Below, in pieces: positions 18,361-28,099 of a DNA stretch of 64,000 bases; positions within the stretch are counted from its first letter, which is position 1, and every line of letters begins with the position of its first letter. Below the pieces are notes generated by a model, which was given only the letters and a program-made list of their open reading frames with translations, was not told the origin of the DNA and searched no databases. The translations under genes were made by a program, and so were the position numbers. This stretch comes from Saprospiraceae bacterium UBA1994 (GTDB lineage Bacteria; Bacteroidota; Bacteroidia; Chitinophagales; Saprospiraceae): NCBI GenBank assembly GCA_002335865.1, contig DDCY01000023.1, positions 281-64,280 of the forward strand, given 5' to 3'.

Positions 18361-18984
18361 TTATTTTTTCTTTAGAAGGGGAGATTTTTCTTGATCAGGA
18401 TACAATCTAAAACTTTTACGATGGTAAATACAAGCACCATTCTCATGTATTGCAGTTCTGTGCGCTTTAGTAGGGTAGCCCTTGTTACGATCCCAAGCGT
18501 AATGTGGAAATTTTTTGTGTAGCTTTTCCATGTATTCATCACGATAGGTTTTAGCTAAGATCGATGCAGCAGCGATACTTGCATATATACTATCCCCTTT
18601 GATGATGCAATGGTGTGGTATATTAGCGTTATCTATAAATCTATTGCCATCAATAAGTAATCTTGTAGGCCTTGTATCTAGAGATTTTACAGCTTTGTAC
18701 ATTGCTTTTAATGATGCATTGAGGATGTTGTATCTATCTATTTCTTTGTGAGTAAGTCGAGCGATAGAGTACGAGATTGCTTTTTTTTCTATTACTGTGC
18801 GTAATTCTAGCCTTTGTGCGTGTGTGAGCTTCTTAGAGTCGTCTAGTAGCTTGTGTTTAAATTTTTTGGGCAAGATCACAGCTGCGGCATATACAGGGCC
18901 AGCAAGACATCCCCTGCCAGCCTCATCACAGCCAGCTTCTATGCCATCTTTTTGAAAATATGATTTCAAGTATTTTGTTTCCAT
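18361..18984 (-). CDS. rnhB: Ribonuclease HII
   Basis: 207 residues from the ATG at 18984. It removes RNA from hybrids and excises misinserted ribonucleotides. Motifs: AGCDEAGRGCLAGPV (two catalytic acids), DDSKKL, LLIDGN, ILAKTYRDEYM and the C-terminal WDRNKGYPTKAH. The start lies inside the end of the upstream LOG-family gene (19-base overlap), so the two are translationally linked. A longer in-frame extension upstream reads unlike the family. Confidence 0.95.
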   Translation of the reverse strand: METKYLKSYFQKDGIEAGCDEAGRGCLAGPVYAAAVILPKKFKHKLLDDSKKLTHAQRLELRTVIEKKAISYSIARLTHKEIDRYNILNASLKAMYKAVKSLDTRPTRLLIDGNRFIDNANIPHHCIIKGDSIYASIAAASILAKTYRDEYMEKLHKKFPHYAWDRNKGYPTKAHRTAIHENGACIYHRKSFRLYPDQEKSPLLKKK

Positions 18985-19520
18985 AATCTCTTGAGTAAAG
19001 GTACAACATCTGCTACGGTCGCTGTCACTTGCCAAAGCGTACGATCGGATTGATTCATAAATTTTTCGTCTATACATCTATTCAGCATCTCAATGAATGG
19101 ATCAAAATATCCATTAAGGTTGACAATTATCATCGGCATAGTCATCCGTTTTAATCGTAATAGGCTGATAGCCTCAACTACTTCTTCTATAGTACCTACA
19201 CCTCCAGGAAGTGCTACTAGTCCATCACTGATATCCCAGAATGTCTGCTTGCGAGTAGCCATGCTTTCAGTGGTACGCATATCTTCTACGGACTTATGAT
19301 CCCATTCTACTTCTTTCATGAATTCTGGAATGACACCAATCACTTCGCCACCTTTGTCAAGCATCGAATCAGCTATGGCACCCATGAGACCCGCACTACC
19401 GCCACCATATACCAGAGTAATTTCTTCTTCGCAAAATATGTGACCTAGCTCCGTGGCTGAGTTGAGATATTTAGCATCTACCCTAGAGGAAGAGGCACAG
19501 AATACAGATACTTTTTGCAT
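18966..19520 (-). CDS. LOG-family (TIGR00730) nucleotide 5'-monophosphate phosphoribohydrolase-like protein
   Basis: 184 residues from the ATG at 19520 (a TTG at 19544 is also in frame). Rossmann-like fold with LVYGGGSAGLMG, MATRKQ and the diagnostic PGGVGTIEE. Members hydrolyse cytokinin-type or other nucleoside monophosphates to base plus ribose phosphate; the in vivo substrate here is unknown. It overlaps rnhB downstream. Confidence 0.92.
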   Translation of the reverse strand: MQKVSVFCASSSRVDAKYLNSATELGHIFCEEEITLVYGGGSAGLMGAIADSMLDKGGEVIGVIPEFMKEVEWDHKSVEDMRTTESMATRKQTFWDISDGLVALPGGVGTIEEVVEAISLLRLKRMTMPMIIVNLNGYFDPFIEMLNRCIDEKFMNQSDRTLWQVTATVADVVPLLKRLWKQNT

Positions 19521-19573
19521 AGTGAATAGTTTAATAATATTCAAAAAAACGAATGTAGCACTAAAAAGTTAGT

Positions 19574-19890
19574 ATGAAAAAGTACATTATAAATATTGTT
19601 AGTTTTCTGCTAGTGAGCCTTGCTACCAAAGGACAAGATACAAAGGTGATAAAGAAGTATAAGCAACTATTGAGTAATAGCTGTATATCTGATATAGATA
19701 TCGAATTATAAACGGCTAAGTACTGGTAGCTGAGATCAGACTTTGAAATGCATTTTATAGATACTTAGTATTTGACCTGAGTATATTGACTAATGATGGC
19801 ATTGGAGAATGGGATAACGCAAGGTTTGCCTACTAATATGCTGGATATAATCTACCTGCGTACTCTTATGATCTATATGTAGGTCGTTGA
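19574..19890 (+). pseudogene. Remnant of a secreted protein gene
   Basis: An ATG at 19574 starts a 45-codon frame with a clear signal peptide (MKKYIINIVSFLLVSLATKGQ) that stops at 19711. About 80 bases on, a second block in another frame reads NDGIGEWDNARFAY, a stop, then YAGYNLPAYSYDLYVG (about 19793-19890). The blocks look like pieces of one degraded exported protein, but I cannot name the family. The short first frame alone could also be a real small secreted peptide. Confidence 0.4.
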
Positions 19891-19986
19891 TGTGAGTTTT
19901 GAAAGTGTAAATTAAACTGACAAACCGGTACATTCTAACATAGGTTATTTCAGTCCTACCACGTAAGTATCTTGTTCTTCTTTAGT

Positions 19987-21024
19987 TTATTCATTCCCAA
20001 AATGTTTCCAACCTTGAGCTTTTAATGGATGTATATTGCCACCACTACTATGAAGCGTAATGCCATCTTTCTTAGCCGCCATTTCACCGATGATAAATAC
20101 GTCCGGCATATACCTAACTTTCTCTAAATCTTCTTCACTTATTGTAAATAACAATTCGTAGTCTTCACCACCGCTGAGAGCACAAGTGATAGGATCCATG
20201 TTGAACTTGATGGCCATCTCTTCTGTACTTGGGTGCAGAGGTACTTTTGATTCTTCGATAAATGCGCCTAATCCAGACTCTTTGCAGAGGTGAAATACTT
20301 CAGAAGCTAATCCATCTGAGACGTCGATCATAGCAGTGGGTATTAAATTGTTTTTTGCCATATAATCGATTACATCTTTACGAGCCTCTGGTTTGAGTTG
20401 ACGTTCGATTAGATATGGTTGTTCTTCTAGATCTGGTTGAACTTCCGGTGATTCTTGATAGATTTGTTTTTCACGCTCCAATATTTGCAGGCCTAAATAT
20501 GCAGAACCAAGATCACCAGTTACACATAGTATATCACCTTTCTTAGCGCCAGATCTATAAACGATTTTATCTGCTTGAGCAGAACCTATAGCGGTGATAC
20601 TTATTACTAGTCCTGTAGGTGATGATGTCATATCTCCACCTACGAGATCTACATCATATAGCTCACATGCTTTGTGTATACCGGCGTACAACTCTTCCAT
20701 TGCCTCTACAGAAAATCTGTTCGATATAGCAATAGATACAGTTATCTGACTAGGTATTGCATTCATGGCATATATATCCGAAAGATTGACCATGATAGAT
20801 TTATACCCAAGATGCTTCAAGGGTGTATAAGCAAGATCAAAATGAATGCCTTCAACAAGCATATCTGTAGATATCACTGTTTGAAGATTACCGAATTCCA
20901 TCACTGCAGCATCATCACCAACACCTTTTTTAGTACTCTTTTGTGTACTCTTAAATGTCTTAGTAAGATGATCAATTAAGCCAAATTCTCCAAGTGAATT
21001 TACGTCTGTTCTTTTCGCTTCCAT
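19987..21024 (-). CDS. thiL: Thiamine-monophosphate kinase
   Basis: 345 residues. It phosphorylates thiamine monophosphate to thiamine diphosphate. AIRS-like kinase motifs: GVGDDAAVM, STDMLVEGIHFDL, LVGGDMTSS, VTGDLGSAYLG, MIDVSDGLASE and SGGEDYELLF. It is followed on the same strand, upstream in transcription order, by an RluA-family gene 54 bases away. Confidence 0.96.
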   Translation of the reverse strand: MEAKRTDVNSLGEFGLIDHLTKTFKSTQKSTKKGVGDDAAVMEFGNLQTVISTDMLVEGIHFDLAYTPLKHLGYKSIMVNLSDIYAMNAIPSQITVSIAISNRFSVEAMEELYAGIHKACELYDVDLVGGDMTSSPTGLVISITAIGSAQADKIVYRSGAKKGDILCVTGDLGSAYLGLQILEREKQIYQESPEVQPDLEEQPYLIERQLKPEARKDVIDYMAKNNLIPTAMIDVSDGLASEVFHLCKESGLGAFIEESKVPLHPSTEEMAIKFNMDPITCALSGGEDYELLFTISEEDLEKVRYMPDVFIIGEMAAKKDGITLHSSGGNIHPLKAQGWKHFGNE

Positions 21025-21078
21025 TGTTGTAAGTATAGGTGATATGTGATTGAGAAATTAGGAGTTTAAGAGAGTTCT

Positions 21079-21741
21079 TTATTTCAATATGTCTCCAGCC
21101 AATTTCCAGATAGTATCATTATCAGGTAGGGGTGATGTATAATGTTCCATCTTGCCATGCACTGGATGATCTAATGCTATTTTCCAGGCGTGTAATCCGA
21201 TAGATCGATCTTTGTTGGCTCTGCGTGCACCATATTTGACATCACCTTTGACTCGACATCCAAGGTGAGAGAGCATTACTCGTATCTGATGAAATCTACC
21301 AGAGTGCAATTCAATCTCTACTAACTGATATTTATCAAAAGTATGTATTAGCTTATAGCTCATTTCAGCCTTTCGATAGCCTTCTTTTTCTACTTCGCTG
21401 AGGTAAGCTTTGTTTGTTTTTCCTTTGGTAAGGTATGCCACGATTGTATCGTTCTCTTTAGGCAGTGAAGGTTCTACTATGGCGAGATAAGTTTTGACTA
21501 TCTTTTTTGAGTTGCTGAGATGTACTGTTGCATTTTTAGATTTCGCTAAAATTACACATCCACTTACAGGTCTATCTAGTCTATTGATCAATTTAAGATC
21601 AGACTTGGCGTACGCTTGAGTAGCAGTTAGAAGATCTGCATCATTGGTTTTATCTGATTGTGTAGGTATTCCTGCAGGCTTATTGAGTACAAGATACTGA
21701 TGATTACGTTCGATGATCCAATCTGAGATATTTTCTTTCAT
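21079..21741 (-). CDS. RluA-family pseudouridine synthase
   Basis: 220 residues from the ATG at 21741; an upstream TTG adds eight residues. It lacks an S4 domain. Catalytic motif NRLDRPVSGCVILAK with the active Asp; YLVLNKPAGIPTQ at the N-terminus, and GRFHQIRVMLSHLG with GDVKYGA near the end. It converts uridine to pseudouridine in tRNA or rRNA; the site is not predictable. Short for the family, resembling the TruC/RluC single-domain forms. Confidence 0.9.
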   Translation of the reverse strand: MKENISDWIIERNHQYLVLNKPAGIPTQSDKTNDADLLTATQAYAKSDLKLINRLDRPVSGCVILAKSKNATVHLSNSKKIVKTYLAIVEPSLPKENDTIVAYLTKGKTNKAYLSEVEKEGYRKAEMSYKLIHTFDKYQLVEIELHSGRFHQIRVMLSHLGCRVKGDVKYGARRANKDRSIGLHAWKIALDHPVHGKMEHYTSPLPDNDTIWKLAGDILK

Positions 21742-21819
21742 ATTTAGAGGTTGTCTTTCGCTCAATATTGTATAAAGTAATGGCAGTGTTAGACCTTGAA
21801 AAGCCTTGGATAATAATGT

Positions 21820-21972
21820 CTAGTCTACTTCTTCGTAGTCAATATAATCATCTTGATCACCCTTTTTCTTGATTTTAGATTTCGTAGGTGCTTGTTTGAT
21901 CTTTGGCGAGTTACTTATTATTCTAAAAAAGTAAAACACCAAGGCTCCAATGAGTAGCGCTTTTAATAACAT
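21820..21972 (-). CDS. Small single-helix membrane protein (50 residues)
   Basis: ATG at 21972, stop at 21820-21822. An N-terminal TM helix (LLIGALVFYFFRII) is followed by a basic then acidic tail (KIKKKGDQDDYIDYEEVD). It resembles the short DUF4834-type membrane proteins found near such genes in Bacteroidota; that assignment is a guess. It stands 78 bases upstream of the RluA gene on the same strand and may lead its operon. Confidence 0.6.
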   Translation of the reverse strand: MLLKALLIGALVFYFFRIISNSPKIKQAPTKSKIKKKGDQDDYIDYEEVD

Positions 21973-22661
21973 GTTTTGTCTAATAGTATTAAGGTGTAAA
22001 GATAAGATTTAGTTTTTGGTAAGGTTGAAAGTTTGACGTATATGTTAATAGGTAGTGAGATGATTTGGATAATTCTCAATTTAATGAACTGGGTTTATAT
22101 TAAACGGTAATTTTGGTGTGAAAGCTGATAAGTGGGCGACAGTTTGAAGGTAAGGCCCATATGGCAGCTTGGAGATTTGCTCCACATTGGGCTTCTAGTC
22201 CCCTTTTATCTTAAAGATGTCTCTCATTAAAAAGTATTTCTTTAAGAATACACTTAATAATAGGCCTATCATTCACGATTTATAGATAAGATGGTTGCAT
22301 TGAGTTACATTTCTTAACAGAGGAGTAATGAAGTGGTAATTCTGTCATGATCATCGCATTAGTAAGAAGGAATTAGTTTCTAGGAGCACTATTTCATGTC
22401 TAGTTCAGTATATTGAAATCATCGTTAACGTTCATGAAAATGGGTTTTATCCTAACTATTGAATAATAAGACAATCCTGAACGTTTTTGATATATTTGCA
22501 AGGTAATGACAACAGCATATTATCAATAATAATTAAGTATAGTTTTCATTCTTATAATAATTACATATTTATAAAATGAATATGGGTAATACGCTATTTT
22601 ACAATGATGTATTGGTTATGATTGTTGTTTGTGATACACAGATAGATAGAAAGAATAAAAT
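21973..22661. other. 689-bp intergenic region with the promoter and leader of the DUF2723 gene
   Basis: No ORF is supported. A weak hairpin (GCCCA/TGGGC, 22155-22192, with an inner TGGAG/CTCCA) is visible. The promoter is annotated separately. Confidence 0.35.
22469..22498 (+). promoter_or_regulatory. Bacteroidota-type promoter of the DUF2723 gene
   Basis: TTG (22469-22471), a 19-bp spacer and TATATTTG (22491-22498) fit the -33/-7 consensus. A leader of about 155 nt would precede the ATG at 22662. Confidence 0.6.
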
Positions 22662-25600
22662 ATGAATTCATTAAAAAGATTATCCAACATTACAGGGCTA
22701 GTAGTATTAGCTGTGGCTATGGTGGTTTATTTCATGTCTGTAGAGCGCGTAGGTAGCTTGTGGGATTGTGGAGAGTTTATTTTAGGAGCGTACAAACTAC
22801 AGGTGGTTCACCCTCCAGGTGCACCGTTATATGTATTGATCGGAAGGATATTTACTTGGTTAGCGGAGATTCTCTCTGATGACCCTGCTGATATCGCATT
22901 TGCAGTCAATCTTATGTCTGGATTATGTACAGCACTTGCTGCGATGATGATCTGCTGGGTTACCATCATGCTCACTAAGCTTTCTTGGAAGGGTAGAGAA
23001 GGAGAAACTACAGACGGAGAGAATCTAGCTATCGCTGCTGGAGGACTAGTAGCTGGACTTTCTACAGCATTCGCATCTTCTATTTGGTTTTCAGCAGTAG
23101 AAGGTGAAGTATATGCAATGTCGACATTCTTTACAGCTCTTACTTTATGGTCTGCGGTCAAGTGGTACTACCTTAGTGACGATTTAGATAATGATAGGTG
23201 GTTAGTGCTTTCACTCTTTTGCGGTGGTTTATCAATCGGAGTTCACCTATTGAGCCTACTGACTTTTCCGGCTATTGGATTATTATATTATTTCAAAAAA
23301 TACAAAGAACCTAATATCAAAGGTGGCATTCTCAGTATACTAGCTGGGGTGTTCATGATTGGATTTATTCAGAAAATTGTTATCGTGGGTATTCCAACGA
23401 TATGGGCTAATATGGAGTTATTTACTGTCAACAGTATGGGCATGGGAGTTCACAGTGGTTTGATCCCTACTATATTGATATTAGCAGCTTTATCGTTTGG
23501 TGCATTTTGCTTAGCTAGACGTATGGGAAGTCACCTTCTACATATATTAAGTTTCTCAGCGGTACTTATTATGATTGCATTCTCTACGATAGGAGTTGTG
23601 GTTATAAGAGCCAATGCAGATACACCTGTTAATATGAATGTACCTAGTGATGCCATGAGATTATTACCGTATCTCAACAGAGAACAATACGGTGAAAGAG
23701 CTTTAGTAAAAGGACCGCACTTTGATGCCAGGCCTATTAAAGTTAATAAATCGCCACGGTATGGTCTAGTAGGAGATAAGTATGAAGTGGTGGACGAAAA
23801 GTATGAATATGAATATGCTAGTAAAGATCAGATAACATTCCCTCGAATAGGACACACAGAATCTAGTAGACCAACGCTACACCGTAGATGGAAGAAATAT
23901 CTTACTGGAAATGATAAAGGCAAGCCGACAAGTGGAATGTATAATATGAAATATATGTTTTCATACCAGTTTAACTGGATGTACTGGAGATATTTCATGT
24001 GGAATTTCGTAGGTAAGCAAAACGGTTCTCAAGGATACGAGCCATGGGATCTGAAAGCAGGACATTGGGAATCAGGACTATCTGCATTTGATGAAAGTAG
24101 TTTATTGCGTAAGGTTCTTCCAGGATCTGGTGAAGGATACTACGAGCAAGATGCCATTACTGATGTTATGAAAAATAATGAATCTAAAAATCACTATTTC
24201 TTCTTACCCTTGATATTTGGGCTGTTCGGATTACTGTTCCATGCAAGAAATAGTCCCAAAGAATTTATGGCTATCATGATGCTTTTTTTAATGACAGGAT
24301 TGGGTATTATTATCTACTCCAATCAACCGCCAAACGAACCACGAGAAAGAGATTATGTATTAGTGGGTTCTTTCATGACTTTCTGTATTTGGATAGGAAT
24401 GGCAGTACCAGCATTATATTCTATATTCAAAGAACGACTATCATTGCCAAGTCTAGGTGCGGCTGGAATGGCAGCAATACTTGTGTTGTCTGCACCTGTT
24501 ATTATGGGGTTCCAAAACTTTGATGATCACAGTAGAGCACATCATACTGCCTCTAGAGATTACGCATCGAATTTCCTCAACAGTGTTGATGAAAATGCTG
24601 TCATATTTACCTATGGAGATAATGATACTTATCCGCTTTGGTACGCGCAAGAGGTAGAAGGTATTCGTAGAGATGTGAGAGTAGTTAATCTTAGTTTGAT
24701 CGCAGTAGATTGGTATATTAATAAGCTGAGAAACAAAGTGAACGACTCACCGGCATTAAAGCTGACAATACCAGCTGAAGGTTATAGAGGTAAGAATAAA
24801 AATCAAGTATATTTCGCAACTCCAGCGGGGATAGAGAATAACCCTGAAGCGCCTATAGAAGCTATATTAAACTATATGAATGATTCGCGTAGTATTAGAG
24901 ATGATGGAGCAGGAAATAGGTTTAATACATTACCCACACGTAATATATTCATACCAGCTAATAGGGATAAGCTTATCGCTAATGGCCTATTAAGCGCATC
25001 AGATACTATCAATAGAATAGGTAAGATTCCAATTAAATTCTCGGACAGTAAAGGGTATTTGCTTAAGGATGAAGTAGCTATTTTGGATGTAATTGGATCT
25101 AACTTTGCGGATAGAGCTATTTATTTTGCGGTGACTTGTAAAAACGAAAAACTATTAGGTCTGAATGACTATATGCAGATGGAAGGACTTGGTCTGAGAT
25201 TAGTGCCATTCGATAGTGGATCTGATCGAAATCTTCCTGGATTATATGGTAGTGGACGATTAGATATAGATAAGACATTCGATAATGTTATGACCAAGTG
25301 GAAGTGGGGTAACTTTGATACTGTTGATACCTATGTAAATGGTAGTTATGGTGCAGAGGTAACCGCAATGAAGGTGATTATGCTTAGGTTATCATCTAAA
25401 TTAACAGAGATGAGAGATAACGAAAGAGCAGCTTTAGTAGCTAACAAGTACTTTGAATCTTTTCCCCACAATAACTTCACCTATGATGCGAGTATTATAC
25501 CATTTATTAATGTGCTTGTGAGGGCTAAGAAGTATGATGATGCTAAGAAGCATATAAGAATATTAGCGATAGCAACTAATCAAAACATGACATTCTATGA

Positions 25601-25775
25601 GTCTCTTGATGGCGAAGTGTTAGCAAGTTCTTGGAGAGATGATATGAGGTATGACCTGAGATCAGTAAATGATCTGTTGTCTATATCTTCACAAATGGAA
25701 GATACTGATTTCCTAAAAGAGATGGAAGGATTATTGAAGGAATATATGCCTTCGCAAACACCTGTTAAAAACTAG
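22662..25775 (+). CDS. DUF2723-family polytopic membrane glycosyltransferase-like protein
   Basis: 1037 residues. The N-terminal half is a GT-C-like membrane region. The first loop after TM1 has the family signature LWDCGEFILGAYKLQVVHPPGAPLY with an Asp-Glu pair, and about ten further TM helices follow to residue 620. The C-terminal part is a long soluble domain with helical repeats. Human TMEM260 of this family is a protein O-mannosyltransferase, so O-glycosylation of exported proteins is a reasonable inference, relevant to the T9SS surface proteins here. It ends 38 bases before rpiB. Confidence 0.85.
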   Translation: MNSLKRLSNITGLVVLAVAMVVYFMSVERVGSLWDCGEFILGAYKLQVVHPPGAPLYVLIGRIFTWLAEILSDDPADIAFAVNLMSGLCTALAAMMICWVTIMLTKLSWKGREGETTDGENLAIAAGGLVAGLSTAFASSIWFSAVEGEVYAMSTFFTALTLWSAVKWYYLSDDLDNDRWLVLSLFCGGLSIGVHLLSLLTFPAIGLLYYFKKYKEPNIKGGILSILAGVFMIGFIQKIVIVGIPTIWANMELFTVNSMGMGVHSGLIPTILILAALSFGAFCLARRMGSHLLHILSFSAVLIMIAFSTIGVVVIRANADTPVNMNVPSDAMRLLPYLNREQYGERALVKGPHFDARPIKVNKSPRYGLVGDKYEVVDEKYEYEYASKDQITFPRIGHTESSRPTLHRRWKKYLTGNDKGKPTSGMYNMKYMFSYQFNWMYWRYFMWNFVGKQNGSQGYEPWDLKAGHWESGLSAFDESSLLRKVLPGSGEGYYEQDAITDVMKNNESKNHYFFLPLIFGLFGLLFHARNSPKEFMAIMMLFLMTGLGIIIYSNQPPNEPRERDYVLVGSFMTFCIWIGMAVPALYSIFKERLSLPSLGAAGMAAILVLSAPVIMGFQNFDDHSRAHHTASRDYASNFLNSVDENAVIFTYGDNDTYPLWYAQEVEGIRRDVRVVNLSLIAVDWYINKLRNKVNDSPALKLTIPAEGYRGKNKNQVYFATPAGIENNPEAPIEAILNYMNDSRSIRDDGAGNRFNTLPTRNIFIPANRDKLIANGLLSASDTINRIGKIPIKFSDSKGYLLKDEVAILDVIGSNFADRAIYFAVTCKNEKLLGLNDYMQMEGLGLRLVPFDSGSDRNLPGLYGSGRLDIDKTFDNVMTKWKWGNFDTVDTYVNGSYGAEVTAMKVIMLRLSSKLTEMRDNERAALVANKYFESFPHNNFTYDASIIPFINVLVRAKKYDDAKKHIRILAIATNQNMTFYESLDGEVLASSWRDDMRYDLRSVNDLLSISSQMEDTDFLKEMEGLLKEYMPSQTPVKN

Positions 25776-25813
25776 AGTAGATTCATTTTAACCCAAATAA
25801 TAAGACAACAGAA

Positions 25814-26242
25814 ATGAAAATATCAATCGGCTGTGATCATGCAGGATACGAATATAAGGACAACATAGTCAAGTATCTAGAGAAGCTAGGACACAAGGTT
25901 ACAGATCACGGAACAAATGGGCCAGAATCAGTTGATTATCCGGACTTTGTACATCCTGTGGCAGAGGATATTGAGAGTAGAAAAGCTAAGTTTGGCATCT
26001 TGATATGCGGTAGTGGTAATGGAGTTTCTATGACTGCTAATAAGCATCAGAAAGTACGAGCTGCACTTTGCTGGACTACAGAAATAGCTAAGTTGGCTCG
26101 GCAACATAATAATGCAAATGCGATTTCTATTCCTGCGAGATATGTCAGTAAGAGATTAGCGACTAATATGGTAAAAATATTTTTAGAAACGGAATTTGAA
26201 GGAGGGAGGCATAAGAGAAGAGTAAACAAAATGAGGTGCTAA
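25814..26242 (+). CDS. rpiB: Ribose-5-phosphate isomerase B
   Basis: 142 residues. It interconverts ribose 5-phosphate and ribulose 5-phosphate. Motifs: GCDHAGYEYK, the catalytic Cys and phosphate loop in CGSGNGVSMTANKH, then RAALCW and RQHNNANAISIPAR. Full family length. A terminator follows at 26271. Confidence 0.95.
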   Translation: MKISIGCDHAGYEYKDNIVKYLEKLGHKVTDHGTNGPESVDYPDFVHPVAEDIESRKAKFGILICGSGNGVSMTANKHQKVRAALCWTTEIAKLARQHNNANAISIPARYVSKRLATNMVKIFLETEFEGGRHKRRVNKMRC

Positions 26243-26270
26243 GTTTAAAATTGAATACAATCAATATTTT

Positions 26271-26308
26271 GGAAAGATTGGCTTGAGTAATATCAGTCAA
26301 TCTTTTCC
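26271..26308 (+). terminator. Probable terminator after rpiB
   Basis: GGAAAGATTG (26271-26280) pairs with CAATCTTTTCC (26298-26308). The T-run is short (TTTT within the arm), so efficiency is uncertain. Confidence 0.55.
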
Positions 26309-26320
26309 CATTATAATACA

Positions 26321-27961
26321 ATGAATACCATGAGAATAGCAAAAGTACTATCAATAGCTGCAGCCTTACTTTTTGCGCTACATTTGAAGGCTCAGTATGT
26401 GAGTGGAGTAAATACCCCTGACTCTAGTGCCGTTTATAATACAGATACTAGCGATGTATCTGTATTACTCGCTAATACGATTTCAGCAGAAGATATGAGA
26501 GAGCATCTTACTATTTTAGCTTCAGATGAATTTGGTGGTAGAGAAACTGGCCATCCTGGTAATGACATAGCCGCGGAGTACATAGCTGGTCATTTGAATT
26601 CTTTAGGGGTCCCTAAGATAATGGATGGAAATTACTACCAAGATGTTGCATTCACTTATACTACTTGGGAAGCTAATACAGTGACTATTAATGGCAACGA
26701 TTATAAAGGAGCGAAGGATTTTATCGCGTTTCCAGATAAGACGGGTAATGCTTCATTTCAAGCAAAAGAAGTACTGTATTTAGGTTATGGAATAGATGAT
26801 CCTGAGTATAGCGATTACAAAAAAGTAAAAGTGAGAGATAAGGTAATCCTGATAAATAAAGGTGAGCCAATGAAGAAAGATAGCAGCTACTGGCTGACAG
26901 GTACTAGCGAACCGTCGAGCTGGACAGGAGATATTGACAGAAAACTAAAAGCAGCTAAAAAGTATGGTGTGCGAATGGTCCTTATAATAGAAGATGGCTT
27001 GAGAGAAATGGTAGGCAAAAATCGAAGAAAATTATTAGGTCCTACAGTTACACTTACCAATGGACTAAAAGATAATACCGAACTTGCCAATCACCTTTAT
27101 ATTTCTACTACGATGGCAAAGGATATCATCGGAGACAAAGACAAAAAAGTAATCAAGTCTAGAAAGTACATTACTAAAAAAGGTAAGAACTGCGATGCGC
27201 AACTGAAACCAACATTTGCTGTAAATCAGCTAAGAAAATCTACCATTCTTTTAGGTAGAAACATACTCGGATTTTTTGAAGGTACTGACCTCAAAGATGA
27301 GATCGTAGTGGTGTCTGCTCATTATGATCATATCGGTAAGAAAGGAGACGTAATCTATAATGGTGCTGACGATAATGGATCAGGAACTACTACTGTTCTT
27401 GAGATCGCAGAAGCATTAGCTATCTCAAAAAATATGGGACAGTCACCTCGAAGAAGTGTGCTTTGTCTATTGGTCACTGGAGAGGAAAAAGGATTGTTAG
27501 GATCATACTACTATTCGGAGAATCCAGTGTTTGATTTAGATAAAACGGTAGCTGATGTCAATATCGATATGGTAGGAAGAGTAGATAAAAAGTACGAAGA
27601 CAATCCAAATTATATCTACGTAATAGGATCTGATAGATTAAGTACTGACTTACATAAGATCAATGAAAACGCTAACAATACATACGCAGGCCTTACGCTC
27701 GATTATAAATACAATGATGAGAAAGATCCAAATAGATATTACTTCAGATCAGATCATTATAATTTTGCAAGATTAGGGATTCCGTCTATATTTTTCTTCA
27801 ATGGTGTTCATGAGGATTATCACCAACCAGGAGATACTGTAGATAAGATCAACTTTGATAAAATGCAAAATGTGGGTCGATTAATATTCCATACAATATG
27901 GGACCTCGCAAATAGAAACGATAGGATAGTAGTAGACGGAAAAGTGAAGGCTGGCAGGTAA
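26321..27961 (+). CDS. Secreted M28-family zinc aminopeptidase
   Basis: 546 residues with a signal peptide ending in LKAQ. A PA-like insert lies at about 100-280. The M28 catalytic part has SAHYDHIG and NGADDNGSGT (zinc ligands), TGEEKGLLGS (general base Glu) and DMVGR, and ends with the last zinc His in HEDYHQPGDTVDKI. It probably acts in the periplasm or outside the cell on peptides. Monocistronic by appearance, with ruvB starting 138 bases later. Confidence 0.93.
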   Translation: MNTMRIAKVLSIAAALLFALHLKAQYVSGVNTPDSSAVYNTDTSDVSVLLANTISAEDMREHLTILASDEFGGRETGHPGNDIAAEYIAGHLNSLGVPKIMDGNYYQDVAFTYTTWEANTVTINGNDYKGAKDFIAFPDKTGNASFQAKEVLYLGYGIDDPEYSDYKKVKVRDKVILINKGEPMKKDSSYWLTGTSEPSSWTGDIDRKLKAAKKYGVRMVLIIEDGLREMVGKNRRKLLGPTVTLTNGLKDNTELANHLYISTTMAKDIIGDKDKKVIKSRKYITKKGKNCDAQLKPTFAVNQLRKSTILLGRNILGFFEGTDLKDEIVVVSAHYDHIGKKGDVIYNGADDNGSGTTTVLEIAEALAISKNMGQSPRRSVLCLLVTGEEKGLLGSYYYSENPVFDLDKTVADVNIDMVGRVDKKYEDNPNYIYVIGSDRLSTDLHKINENANNTYAGLTLDYKYNDEKDPNRYYFRSDHYNFARLGIPSIFFFNGVHEDYHQPGDTVDKINFDKMQNVGRLIFHTIWDLANRNDRIVVDGKVKAGR

Positions 27962-28099
27962 AAATAGAATTTGGATTTAATTGTTTGGCCTAAGTCAATC
28001 AATTGGATTTTGAGAATTTTTTTACAACCACTTCTGACTATAAGTGTAGAGTAAGCCCAGAATCGCTGCAATCATCTAGATATTACCTATCTTTAGCAT

